From a virus: a stretch of 64,000 bases of DNA. Positions 41,732 to 51,200 of this stretch are shown here, one piece after another; positions within the stretch are counted from its first letter, which is position 1; every line of letters starts with the position of its first letter. The stretch covers positions 19,673 to 83,672 of the IMG/VR virus record IMGVR_UViG_3300020220_003517; one strand, 5' to 3'. Below the pieces are notes generated by a model. It was not told the origin of the DNA. It searched no databases and was given only the letters and a program-made list of their open reading frames with translations. Both the position numbers and the translations under genes were made by a program.

Positions 41732-42460
41732 ATGGCTAAAAGGAGATCAACATCAAACAACGAAATATATGATTCGTTAACTCCACAACAGAGGTTACTT
41801 ACTCGTTTGGATATCTCTTTAAGATGTAAGACCGAGAATCAAAAGAAATTTGCTAAACAGATAAATCATAATCAGATCATTATATGCGCTGGCCCAGCGG
41901 GAACGGGAAAAACATACGTTGCTTGTGCAGAATCTCTTCGCCTATTAGCAAAAGGTGAATTTAAGAAAATCATTGTTGCTAAAAGTGTTACCGTTCTTGA
42001 AGGAGAAGACATCGGTTTCTTAAAAGGTACTCTTAAAGAAAAAATGGAACCCATTATGATATCATTTATGGATAACTTTTACAAGATCATAGGAAAGCCT
42101 CTTACCGATGAACTTATACATCATGAACTAATAGAGATCACCCCACTTGCTTATATACGCGGTCGTTCTATTGATGATACATTTATTATTGTTGATGAAG
42201 CACAAAACATTACCATGAAAAACATGCGATCCACTATGACAAGAATTGGTGATCGCTCCAAAATGATAATCATGGGCGACACCAAGCAGATTGACTTAAA
42301 CAAGAAAAGTTCCAGCTCGTTAGCTAGAATCGTTAAAATGTTTGTTAATGTTTATGATATCGGAGTAGTAGAATTCGAAAGAGCTGATATCGTAAGAAAC
42401 CCTCTTATTATTAAAATAGACGAGATATTCGACGAAGAAGAAGAAAAAGGAAATCAATAA
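41732..42460 (+). CDS. phoH: PhoH-like ATPase
   Basis: A 242-residue protein matching PhoH: Walker A GPAGTGKT at about residues 54-61, the core VTVLEGEDIGFLKGTLKEKMEPIM that is typical of PhoH, AYIRGRSIDDTFIIVDEAQN with Walker B at 150-157, and MIIMGDTKQID. PhoH proteins are ATPases, some linked to RNA or DNA helicase activity, and are very common in large phages. The 3' end overlaps the convergent SET gene by 7 bases, without a visible terminator. Confidence 0.92.
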   Translation: MAKRRSTSNNEIYDSLTPQQRLLTRLDISLRCKTENQKKFAKQINHNQIIICAGPAGTGKTYVACAESLRLLAKGEFKKIIVAKSVTVLEGEDIGFLKGTLKEKMEPIMISFMDNFYKIIGKPLTDELIHHELIEITPLAYIRGRSIDDTFIIVDEAQNITMKNMRSTMTRIGDRSKMIIMGDTKQIDLNKKSSSSLARIVKMFVNVYDIGVVEFERADIVRNPLIIKIDEIFDEEEEKGNQ

Positions 42461-42876
42461 TTTACTTTCTTAACGTAAGGTTTCTTTTTCCACCAGTCTT
42501 CTCCATAGCTAACTAATACTTGTTCACCTGCGTTAATTTCTCGCAAAGTTTCAATAGTCATAAAAGAATTTTTAAAGTCAGCAAGAAACCTTACGTTATT
42601 GTTATCGCTATGATTGTATACAGCAGTCCACCCTAACATTAAGCCAAAGTTGCCTTGCCACTCTAATACGTATTGATCTATTTGAAAATTCTCTATAGAA
42701 ATTCCTTGTGCTTGACAAATAGAAAATGCAAGATTTACCGGACTGCTAGGATAAACTATAACAGGTGCAACTTCGATAAGCACATTTGCTTCAATGTTGT
42801 TATTTGCGAATACGCCCCACCCATTAATCTCGGGCATGTATTTAGTTTCTAACCTGCTATCAATAAAAGGTTTCAT
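42454..42876 (-). CDS. SET-domain protein (paralogue 2)
   Basis: A 140-residue single-domain SET protein: NGWGVFANNN (G-x-G near residues 16-20), a central W-x-G region, TAVYNHSDNNNVRF (the NHS motif), then INAGEQVLVSYGEDWW, the final E-x-x-x-x-Y that shapes the lysine channel. It is clearly paralogous to the upstream gene. I choose the ATG at 42876 because it overlaps the stop of that gene (TAATG) and lines up with the start of the paralogue; the longer in-frame start at 42918 would lie inside it. SET enzymes methylate lysine; the target is unknown. Confidence 0.8.
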   Translation of the reverse strand: MKPFIDSRLETKYMPEINGWGVFANNNIEANVLIEVAPVIVYPSSPVNLAFSICQAQGISIENFQIDQYVLEWQGNFGLMLGWTAVYNHSDNNNVRFLADFKNSFMTIETLREINAGEQVLVSYGEDWWKKKPYVKKVNY

Positions 42877-43304
42877 TAAAGGTTTACCTTTGTGATATAC
42901 CCTTTTTCCGCAAACCAAACGTCTGAATAATAGACAAGAACTTGCTGACCAGGGTTTATATCTTTAATTGTCACTATACCTATTAGATTCTTTTCATGTT
43001 CCCCAACAAACATTGCGTTATTGTTATCGCTGTGATTGTATAAGCCAACCCATCCAAGAGGGCAAGCAAGATTATCTCCCCATCGTAATGTGTATTGATC
43101 TAGCATCAAATCCTTGTTGGGTATACCGTCTGCTTGACATGCCCATATCGCTATATCAATCAATTTTTTAGGTATAAGAATCACGGGAGATATTTCTATC
43201 AATTCTCCTTCTTTAATTAGGTCAGTGGTAAATACACCCCAACCATTAATCTCTGGTATTTGACGTAGCTCCAGCCTCTTATCTATGAAAGGACTATTTT
43301 TCAC
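42876..43304 (-). CDS. SET-domain protein (paralogue 1)
   Basis: A 142-residue SET protein: INGWGVFTTD (residues 19-28), VGLYNHSDNNNAMF with N90-H91-S92, and INPGQQVLVYYSDVWF at the end. It starts with GTG at 43304, overlapping the previous gene by 11 bases, and its stop overlaps paralogue 2. The two share the PFID-x-RLE start, the G-W-G core, LDQY, LGW and NHSDNNN, so they arose by duplication. Phage SET proteins might modify host or virion proteins; no substrate can be read from sequence. Confidence 0.8.
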   Translation of the reverse strand: MKNSPFIDKRLELRQIPEINGWGVFTTDLIKEGELIEISPVILIPKKLIDIAIWACQADGIPNKDLMLDQYTLRWGDNLACPLGWVGLYNHSDNNNAMFVGEHEKNLIGIVTIKDINPGQQVLVYYSDVWFAEKGYITKVNL

Positions 43305-43557
43305 AATCAGATTTCATTTCTTCTGGAAAGTCAGGTATTTTGCTCCAGATAAACTTTGGAGCTTTTCCACAGGTTTTGCAAAGAACTATCTCGGCTGGTA
43401 CCATCTCTTCTTTGCCAGTTGGACTTAATAGTGGAGATAATCTCTTAAAAAGAAAAGCTTGTTCATATGCTCGTATTCCTTTTGAGCAACCTACCCATGG
43501 TAAGTCTTTGGGATTGATGTGAAGACCTGGGTCTTCTTGGTTTGTGTTTAAATTCAT
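43294..43557 (-). CDS. Small hypothetical protein with CxxC motif, 87 aa
   Basis: An 87-residue protein with an acidic end and one metal-type motif VLCKTCGKAPK near residues 58-68, plus single Cys at about 24 and near the end. The start is Asn/Pro-rich (NLNTNQEDPGLHINPKDLPWVGCSKG). It heads the minus-strand unit with the two SET genes and overlaps the first of them, so it may be a partner or the regulator of that unit. No family recognised. Confidence 0.6.
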   Translation of the reverse strand: MNLNTNQEDPGLHINPKDLPWVGCSKGIRAYEQAFLFKRLSPLLSPTGKEEMVPAEIVLCKTCGKAPKFIWSKIPDFPEEMKSDCEK

Positions 43558-43573
43558 AGTGTTATCTTAAATC

Positions 43574-43585
43574 GTCTATATACTT
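43574..43585 (-). promoter_or_regulatory. Possible promoter of the SET-gene unit
   Basis: On the minus strand this reads AAGTATATAGAC, a weak variant of the GATATATAC/G motif, 16 bases before the ATG at 43557. The divergent 104-base gap also has GAAATATAGTTC on the plus strand at 43626. Both are less convincing than the exact copies. Confidence 0.3.
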
Positions 43586-43661
43586 ATCCTTTTGGGAATT
43601 TTCCTTATTAGTTTTATTCAGATTTGAAATATAGTTCTTGCCCTGGAACTAATTTTTTCTA

Positions 43662-44378
43662 ATGAATATAAAAACAAATGAAAAAAATATGTACAGCAAG
43701 CAAAAATTAAGTTCAATGCTATTCTTTGACATTGAAACATGCGGTAAGTATGAGAACTTCAATAACCTGTTAGATAGAGACCATGAAGGTGCTCACATTT
43801 GGGAGAAGAAGTGTAGCAGATTAAATTACGGAGATCCGGCGCAAGGTTGGCAAGATAAAGTATCTCTTTTCCCAGAGTTCGGGCGAATAGTTTGCTTATC
43901 ATATGGAGTTTGGAAAAACGGAGAAATGGCTGTTAGCACTATCATGGAAGAAGACGAAGATAAAATGATGAAACTTATCGCCAACTTGTTTCATAAAGCT
44001 GGTGCAAGCGGGCTTATTCCAACAGGTTGGAATATCAAAAACTTTGATGTTCCTTGGGTGCAAAGAAAGCTCTTAATGCACGGAATTACAATCCCACAAG
44101 CAATATCCACGTATGAGAAAAAACCCTGGGAAGTAAATATCATGGATCTAAAAGAAATGTGGAAATCATTTTCAAATCTAGATGTTACTTTTGAAGAAGC
44201 TGCTTACGGAATGGGTGTTCCTTCTCCTAAGGACGATATTGACGGAAGTCAAGTACATAAAGAATACTGGAAAGGCAATACTGAAAGAATTAAAACATAT
44301 TGTGAAAAGGATGTTAAGACAATGATTCTTATGTGTGAAAAGTTATACAACATTTATTCACCCACAGTATTAGTATAA
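43662..44378 (+). CDS. DEDDy 3'-5' exonuclease (DnaQ/PolB-exo type)
   Basis: A 238-residue protein with exonuclease motifs: SMLFFDIETCG (Exo I, D-x-E, about residues 19-27), TGWNIKNFDVPWVQRK (Exo II, Asp near 133), and YCEKDVKTMI (Exo III, Tyr/Asp near 221). The Tyr three before the last Asp-type spacing fits the DEDDy group (predicted PolB-like exonucleases). It removes nucleotides from 3' ends, and in phages it may take part in repair or DNA turnover. An in-frame ATG at 43689 (MYSKQKL) is an alternative start. Its stop overlaps the glycosylase start (TAATG). Confidence 0.82.
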   Translation: MNIKTNEKNMYSKQKLSSMLFFDIETCGKYENFNNLLDRDHEGAHIWEKKCSRLNYGDPAQGWQDKVSLFPEFGRIVCLSYGVWKNGEMAVSTIMEEDEDKMMKLIANLFHKAGASGLIPTGWNIKNFDVPWVQRKLLMHGITIPQAISTYEKKPWEVNIMDLKEMWKSFSNLDVTFEEAAYGMGVPSPKDDIDGSQVHKEYWKGNTERIKTYCEKDVKTMILMCEKLYNIYSPTVLV

Positions 44379-45214
44379 TGCCAGAATTAGCAGAGATAAA
44401 AATAATGTCCGACTTCATTAATCAGGTTGTGTCGCAAGATACTTTCTTTGAGTCTATGGAAAAGTCGCCGGTTTCAAAAGTTAAGACAGAAGATAACCCT
44501 TTCGCTGGAGGTGTATTTACTATTCGTGCAAAATCACGAGGTAAAGAACTGATGCTTCACATGGAAATGGTTGGAGGAGGGCTTGAAGGCGCTGTTACAA
44601 AAAATCTACTTATGACTATGGGAATGAGTGGTTCTTGGATATATATGCGAGGAGATAGCCCAAACCTGGAAAAAGCTCTTAAGCACGGTCACTTGAGATT
44701 TAAGACTACTACAGGAAACTGGCTAATCATGTATGATATACGCCGTTTTGCAAAGTGGAAATGGAGCGACGGTTGGGGCGGTGGTCGCGGTCCTTGCCCT
44801 TTTAGTGAGTTTAACGAGTTTCAGTACAAGATACTAAGTGATTGGCAAAATAGTAAGAAGCTTAACAAGCCTCTTTACGAAATCCTGATGGACCAAGGAT
44901 ACTTTAACGGTGTGGGCAATTACTTACGGGCAGAAATCCTTTATAGGTTAGACATTGATCCGTTTCAGCCTATGAACATCATTTCTCTTAACATGCTACA
45001 TGAACTTATAGCAACGACTCATACGTGTGTAAAAGAAGCTTATGTACTAGGAGGCGGGCAACTAAGAGATTGGAAAAACCCAGCGGGAGTAGATGCCGCT
45101 AACTTTGATGAATGGGTTCGCTGCTATGGAAAACTAGCTTCAAGAATGGACAAGAACGGTAGAAGGTTTTGGTATGACCCAAAGTGGGAGAATAGCGAAC
45201 ACTTAACACGGTAA
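44378..45214 (+). CDS. Fpg/Nei-type DNA glycosylase-lyase, zincless
   Basis: A 278-residue protein starting MPELAEIK: P2 is the catalytic Schiff-base residue and E3 the acid of the Fpg/Nei family. Other marks are RGKELMLHM in the first domain, LIMYDIRRFAKWKW, and the H2TH part LMDQGYFNGVGNYLRAEILYR. The C-terminus (GKLASRMDKNGRRFWYDPKW) keeps the finger Arg but has no Cys pairs, so the zinc finger is replaced by a zincless version, as in NEIL1. It removes oxidised bases from DNA. It is coupled to the exonuclease gene, forming a small repair unit. Confidence 0.88.
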   Translation: MPELAEIKIMSDFINQVVSQDTFFESMEKSPVSKVKTEDNPFAGGVFTIRAKSRGKELMLHMEMVGGGLEGAVTKNLLMTMGMSGSWIYMRGDSPNLEKALKHGHLRFKTTTGNWLIMYDIRRFAKWKWSDGWGGGRGPCPFSEFNEFQYKILSDWQNSKKLNKPLYEILMDQGYFNGVGNYLRAEILYRLDIDPFQPMNIISLNMLHELIATTHTCVKEAYVLGGGQLRDWKNPAGVDAANFDEWVRCYGKLASRMDKNGRRFWYDPKWENSEHLTR

Positions 45215-45223
45215 ATGTAGAGT

Positions 45224-45232
45224 GATATATAC
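45224..45232 (+). promoter_or_regulatory. Putative phage late promoter (GATATATAC)
   Basis: Exact copy, 26 bases before the ATG at 45259. It restarts structural transcription after the repair island. Confidence 0.65.
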
Positions 45233-45258
45233 AACAACGGAAAAAATAGACTAATACA

Positions 45259-46095
45259 ATGGCAGTAATTACGGTTACAGAAATCTTAGGCGGCGACAAT
45301 CTTGCTGGCTCAAGAATCACAATTAATGACAATTTTAAGAAAATTACTAACGCAATCAATACGCTTGAAACAAGACTTGACACATCTTTCGTACCAGGCG
45401 GTTCTTTAAACGTTGGTAACGCTCTTATTAAAAAATACACAAACCCGACATCGGCGCAGATCTTTGACTGCGAAGCTACCGGGCAATTTCAAGGAAACTT
45501 AAACGTTCTTCTTGATGCAAGTGTTACACAAAGCATAAGTGCAGGACTTGATATCACAGCTGGAAGAAATGTTAACTTTACAGGTTCTTCCGGATCTGGT
45601 ACTTTCTTGTCATCTATCTTCTCAGAATTTAGAAAAGGATTTGCTATAACGCAGTTAGGCGCTCAAACAGCCGCAGCTCCTACTCTTAACCCGCAGACGC
45701 TCACTCCAGCTGGCGCTACTTCAAGACCCTTGACCGCTTCTTTAGTAGGATACAGCGTATTACGTCTTGACTTGAGCACATATAACTCTGCAACTTCAGA
45801 TAACTGCGAAGAGATTAGTTTGCCTGCAGTAGGTGTAGGTGCAACACTTGGTCAAGTAATCACAATTATCATCGACCAGGTTTCTCCTGCTGCTATTGGA
45901 GGCGGTTTCAAAATATCAAATACAAACTTTGATCCAGGATATACATTACCTATCGCAATTGGTGTCAACCTTTTTGGAACTGATGATGCAAGAATTAAGA
46001 AAGTTGCTGTTACACTTTTTGCTGACGCCGCTGGCTGGAGAGTTCTTAACATTGCTCAGCCAAACGTAGGTGCTACACCTGACGTAACTTACTAA
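45259..46095 (+). CDS. Fibre or baseplate protein with conserved virion-attachment head, 278 aa
   Basis: A 278-residue protein. The head ITVTEILGGDNLAGSRITIN then DNFKKITNAINTLE is similar to the head of the last fibre (59475: LTIQQILESDSISSLVAKLN, ANFQTIAAS), which suggests a common attachment motif. Next are a Gly/Thr/Asn-rich beta part (SISAGLDITAGRNVNFTGSSGSGTF) and a final domain (ITIIIDQVSPAAIGGG; VTLFADAAGWRVLNIA). A short fibre or adhesin part is likely. It has its own late promoter motif. Confidence 0.65.
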   Translation: MAVITVTEILGGDNLAGSRITINDNFKKITNAINTLETRLDTSFVPGGSLNVGNALIKKYTNPTSAQIFDCEATGQFQGNLNVLLDASVTQSISAGLDITAGRNVNFTGSSGSGTFLSSIFSEFRKGFAITQLGAQTAAAPTLNPQTLTPAGATSRPLTASLVGYSVLRLDLSTYNSATSDNCEEISLPAVGVGATLGQVITIIIDQVSPAAIGGGFKISNTNFDPGYTLPIAIGVNLFGTDDARIKKVAVTLFADAAGWRVLNIAQPNVGATPDVTY

Positions 46096-46110
46096 AAAAC
46101 AAAGCCCTAA

Positions 46111-48264
46111 ATGATAGCGCCACTAATAAAGCCTATCCGCCTACAAGGTGGTACATTCTATACATTTTCTTCAGCGTCTGAAGATCTTGGGATGACGTTT
46201 AATAGCTCAGAGAAAAAGTTTAAGTTCTCTAAATTTGCTCTATTAAACATTCCTAATATCAACAATCCGCAAAACGGAGAAAATACGATTGGTCTGTCAA
46301 ATACGCCAGGTGCGTTTACTGAAATAGACGGGTCTAAATCTCTTAACGATTACTTTGGAGAGTCTTTCCAAAACTACTGCCTAAACTTGGAAGCAATCAT
46401 GAGTTCGGATCCTAACTATGACCCAACGGTAGACAGAACGATTTCAGAAAGGGTTTTCTTTAAGTGGCTAAAAGAAATTGGAGCCATTCGTTTTCGTGAA
46501 GCGGTTGCCGGGGAAACAAGTTCTGCTATCTACGGTGTAAGATGGGTCGAAGAAGACGATAGTAATTCTTACAAGAAAGTTGTAAGATACATTGGAGACA
46601 TTAACATTCTTAATAGCGTTCGCAATAACTTCAACGCGTTCAGCGAAGTTTACATATACATACCAACATCACACGGTAATACACCAACAGTTTTATACAA
46701 TGCAATAAGCGATGCAAACTATGGACCAAACAGAATCTTTACAAATGATCCCATCAACCCTCTTGCTGCTGAATACTTATACGGACGCGATGCTACTTCT
46801 GTTCAGCCAGCTGGCTTGAGCACCTTTGCCTTTTATGACAGTGACACAAACACTTTTACCGTGTCTGACCCATTTGGTGCAACCGCAGATTATTACTATT
46901 ATGAGCCAATATCGGGTTCTTATATTCAACAAGGCAACCCAGGGTTTCAATGGTGGTTTTCTAACCCGATAGCAAATTCTTACTATACAGAGGCCGCATC
47001 TTTCGGTGATGCAACTAATGATAAGTTTAAGATTGAAAGTATCAACAAGTCTGTTGAATATAAGAGAAGTCGTTTAGATGGTATATCACTTGAAATGGAT
47101 CCCGCTGTATACGCAGGTATTCAAAATGCTGCTGCTGGGTTAACTGACTTTGGTCCTTTTAACGAAACGGCCGCTGCTCAAACTTTTGACTTCAACGCAG
47201 TATTAGTTTATTACGATCTGTATGATCCTGCTAACCCAAGCAACAGTACAACCAACTTATTTGGGGTACTATTTCTTGACAACGTTGATCTTATATCAAC
47301 GGGAGGGGGATACATACCAAGATTAACTAAGTATAAACCAAATTCTCTAACAGGAGAAAATGGTAACTCCTATGCTTTTAGAATCAATCTTAAGTTTGAT
47401 GTTAACACACAGGATACCGCAGTCGAGACAAGTATAAATGACTATAACCCGTTCTCACTTCAACTATACATGGAAGCGCTGAACGAAATGAACAGTGCAG
47501 TTGGCATCTTGCTCTCTAACAACGAGCAGATAAACATTCTTAATGCAAAGTTTTTGGATCTGCAAAACTTTATTCTTACAAATGAGGACGCAGAACAAAT
47601 TAAATTAAAACTAGCAGAACTTGAAGATAGCGTAGGTGATAATGCAACGATCTTTGCTAATACATCCAACTTGTTAAACCTTATTCAGCAAAACTACCAA
47701 GAGATACAAAACATTTACACTGGACAAACCTCTGTTCAAATGTCATATAACTTAGGTGTCATAAATGCTGGACAGGGTATTTTTATTGATCAATCACAAG
47801 CAGGATCTTTATCGATAGTAAATACCAATCAAACATTTAACATCGGCCCAAACCCTCTTGTAGACATATCGGGTTATTTCTTAGCAAACCCTACTAATTA
47901 CTCATATGTTCATAAATTAGAAGACTTCTCAAACTATCTAAAGATGACGGACGGTAGTCCCGGCGCAGCGTACATCGTAGACAGAGATGTTATCGTATAT
48001 GTTGACGATACAACTAAGAGATGGCAAAAAGGCCAGACTATGAGAATATCATTCTTGAATGGTCTAGATCTTGACAATACCAACGGACAATTCAACTTTA
48101 TCATATACTCTGACGCTGCTGACAGGTTAAACACAGGTTTTCCGTATTCAGCACAGATTGGGTTCTTAACTTATCTTGACTTTGAAACGAAAAATAATGT
48201 TCCAACAATCGAATTGGTCTGCATAAATCCTGATACATACCAATTTGCTGTTGACATATTCTAA
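46111..48264 (+). CDS. Virion structural protein, 717 aa
   Basis: A 717-residue beta-rich protein in the fibre/baseplate operon, with a coiled-coil segment at about residues 455-545 (MEALNEMNSAVGILLSNN, INILNAKFLDLQNFIL, IKLKLAELEDSVGD, LLNLIQQNYQEIQNIY), typical of trimeric fibre stems. The first part is Tyr/Asn-rich (GATADYYYYEPISGSYIQQ) and the end is a small beta domain. I recognise no family. It is 15 bases after the 45259 gene. Confidence 0.62.
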   Translation: MIAPLIKPIRLQGGTFYTFSSASEDLGMTFNSSEKKFKFSKFALLNIPNINNPQNGENTIGLSNTPGAFTEIDGSKSLNDYFGESFQNYCLNLEAIMSSDPNYDPTVDRTISERVFFKWLKEIGAIRFREAVAGETSSAIYGVRWVEEDDSNSYKKVVRYIGDINILNSVRNNFNAFSEVYIYIPTSHGNTPTVLYNAISDANYGPNRIFTNDPINPLAAEYLYGRDATSVQPAGLSTFAFYDSDTNTFTVSDPFGATADYYYYEPISGSYIQQGNPGFQWWFSNPIANSYYTEAASFGDATNDKFKIESINKSVEYKRSRLDGISLEMDPAVYAGIQNAAAGLTDFGPFNETAAAQTFDFNAVLVYYDLYDPANPSNSTTNLFGVLFLDNVDLISTGGGYIPRLTKYKPNSLTGENGNSYAFRINLKFDVNTQDTAVETSINDYNPFSLQLYMEALNEMNSAVGILLSNNEQINILNAKFLDLQNFILTNEDAEQIKLKLAELEDSVGDNATIFANTSNLLNLIQQNYQEIQNIYTGQTSVQMSYNLGVINAGQGIFIDQSQAGSLSIVNTNQTFNIGPNPLVDISGYFLANPTNYSYVHKLEDFSNYLKMTDGSPGAAYIVDRDVIVYVDDTTKRWQKGQTMRISFLNGLDLDNTNGQFNFIIYSDAADRLNTGFPYSAQIGFLTYLDFETKNNVPTIELVCINPDTYQFAVDIF

Positions 48265-48278
48265 AATAGGAATAACGC

Positions 48279-51200
48279 ATGGCAACTACACAGAATAGTT
48301 TTTCTACGATTCTGGCGAACTTCATAAAAGTGTATAACAATTCGCTGGATACTTTGCAAACAATACAAAAAGCAACGATATCTAATAGCGATACCGTAAC
48401 AGTCGATGTGAATAACACTGACGGGACTACGACCACATATTCTGTCCCTTCTTTTGGCTATCTTAAAAGTAGCATTGACAGGATAGATGCTACTATATCA
48501 AAGCTGCTTGGTTTTGACGGAAGTGAAGCATTTATTAGAATGCCCGACGGCACATTTAAGAGAATTTACCAATCGGTTGCACTAAGAAACCCAAATCCTG
48601 TTACTAATCTGGTTACACCTTCAAAGTTCATTGCCGAAAATAACTGGTTCTTTGAGAGCATGATGACACCAGCTCTTAAAGTTACTTTTGATATTACGCC
48701 TTACGTTCCACAACAAGAGTCGAAAATCTTTGTTAAACGTCACATTCTTAAACTTGACACCGAAGCAAAGCTGCAATACTTTAACAATAACTTAAAAGGT
48801 AAAAGTGACATTGACTATGTTAGTTTTATGATAGATATGCAAACACAAAACATTGCATTCTTCATAGACGAAAGTGTAAACGATATGCCTCTTAGCATCG
48901 TCCGTTACACAGGTAACTTTACTTTGGTAAACTTTGAAGATCGCAAAGTAACATTTGCTGACGGCACAAGTTCAACCAAGAGATGGTTCTTACTTGACAA
49001 ACTTACATACACAGATAACCTGTCCTTAACAAAGGATACTGAAACTCTTAGAACAGGAGATCGTATCTTAAAGGGAGAAACTCTATACGAAGTTATTGAG
49101 ATCGACAATTCCACAAAATGCATTCGTCTAAAAAGGCTTAACGGCTTCGATCCGCTAGTTGTTGGAGAATCCGTCTCGGTTTATTCTGAAACCTTCTCCC
49201 CAAAACTAGTAAACGTTGGAATTGGTTTTGACGAATATAACATTGTTTTCTTTAGAACTGTTAACGACGAGAAAAACATAATATCTATTGATTATTCTCC
49301 AGGCGTTGCATTTTATACTAATGACTTATCTACAGATACTAGTATAGGTAATGTTACCATGACTCAGTTTTACCAAGAAAACGTTCTTGACTTTGGTAAC
49401 ATATTGCTATCTGCTGCTAAAGAGGGCAAAATTTCAGCAGTCGACGGCATCACTCCTGACGCACCTACCCTAAATGATTCTAACTTTAAAGTAGTTATGG
49501 TCAATGATCATAAACTTGACCAATCAGAAGTTGAGAGCATTCGTAAAAAACAAGCTGATAAAGTAACTCTTCAATCAGAGATTAAAGAATTGGAAAAATC
49601 GATTAATGTCAAAAAGGAGGAACTGAACTCTAAACAATTCAATAGCCCAACAGAAAGACGAGCTGTTAAGAACGAACTAGACAGTTTAATTAGAGAAAGA
49701 ACTATCAAATCTTCTCTCTATGCATCAATCGTCCAAGAACTTGCAGTTATTGCACAGGCAAAACCAGCTGCACTAGACGGTCCTAAGTATAGAATACGCG
49801 GATTCTTTGGCGTACCTAACCCCAAGCGTTCTCCTAAAACCGGTAACCAAGAAGTGATACAATTCATAACATATTACCGTTATGTTCGCCCAGACGGTAG
49901 TCAAGGAGATGTTAAACAATTCGACTTTACTGACCAAAATGGTCAAACGAAGAGAGGTACATATTCCAATCTTGTAGAATCTAAAAGTGAAATACGAAAA
50001 AAAGTATACAACATCGCAACTGGTAAATATGAGTGGGCCTCTGAAAACGTAGAAAACGCTGACTCAGTAAACATAAATCAGGTTGACATTCCTATCAGCA
50101 AAGGCGAAAAGGTAGAATTATTTGTTAAGAGTGTGTCAGAAGCTGGTTGGCCAGAAAACCCACTACTATCAGAACCATCGGCTACGATTACGATAGAATT
50201 TCCTATCGATTTATTTACAGAAGATGAGGCAAGTCTTGCTCTATCACAAGCAAGCAAGGAGATCGTGAATGTAGAGCTTGAGAATAACTTAGCAGCTAAA
50301 GGATTAGATATCCATTTATCATCTTCTTTTAATTCGCTAGAAAAGTACTACGCACACGACGCGGATGTGGTAGCCTCTAATTTTTATACGCAAGAAGGGA
50401 AAGTAATATCTCTGTATGAAAAACTCCAAGAACTTCAAAAACGTATCGCTTCATTAGAAGATCGCCTCGATAAAGTGGCTGGGACACTTATGGTCTACAT
50501 AATCGACCCAAGCAATAACAGCAAAATAGCTGTAAGTAACTCAACAGTAATCGATCTTTTTGCCGGTTACTACTTAGACTACGTAACATTGTTGCCTCCT
50601 AACGAGAGACGTGGAGCAATTGTGAATAGAGTATATCAGATCGCAATACAGAATAGCGAAGCAACGCCGCTACAATTAGTTTCAAGATTCCCAGGTGGGA
50701 TAGGCGGCTCTTTACCGACATCTTTGACTACAGTACCGTCCTTTCTTCCTAACTCACCATATGACCCTAACATCTTGTTTCCAACGGTCAATGACAGCGA
50801 TTTCACCGTATTTAGAAAATATGACCAGGTCCCAATAGTTCAAACTTCTATAAATGCAGAAGACACAAATAACTCAAACAAATTTGCTACTGCGTATTAC
50901 CAAAGCGGACAGTCAACGGGGCAGTATGTATGGTCAAGGTATACTGACGTAGGATTAGTTAAGTCTTTATACAAAGAAGCTCCTACGAGAACCCTTTTAC
51001 CCGACTTTACACCTGGTACCACTCAAGCGTGGATATGGGACGGGCAACCCATTTTGCCGGGCGGGATACCGCTAGGACCAGGTAGCGAAACTGTATTCTG
51101 CTTTCATACGGATCACCCTGACTTGTACCCGTCAACAACCTCTCTTGGCATTACATTTCAAGCGGCTAACTTACAATTACCTACAGTCAGCATAGATCCT

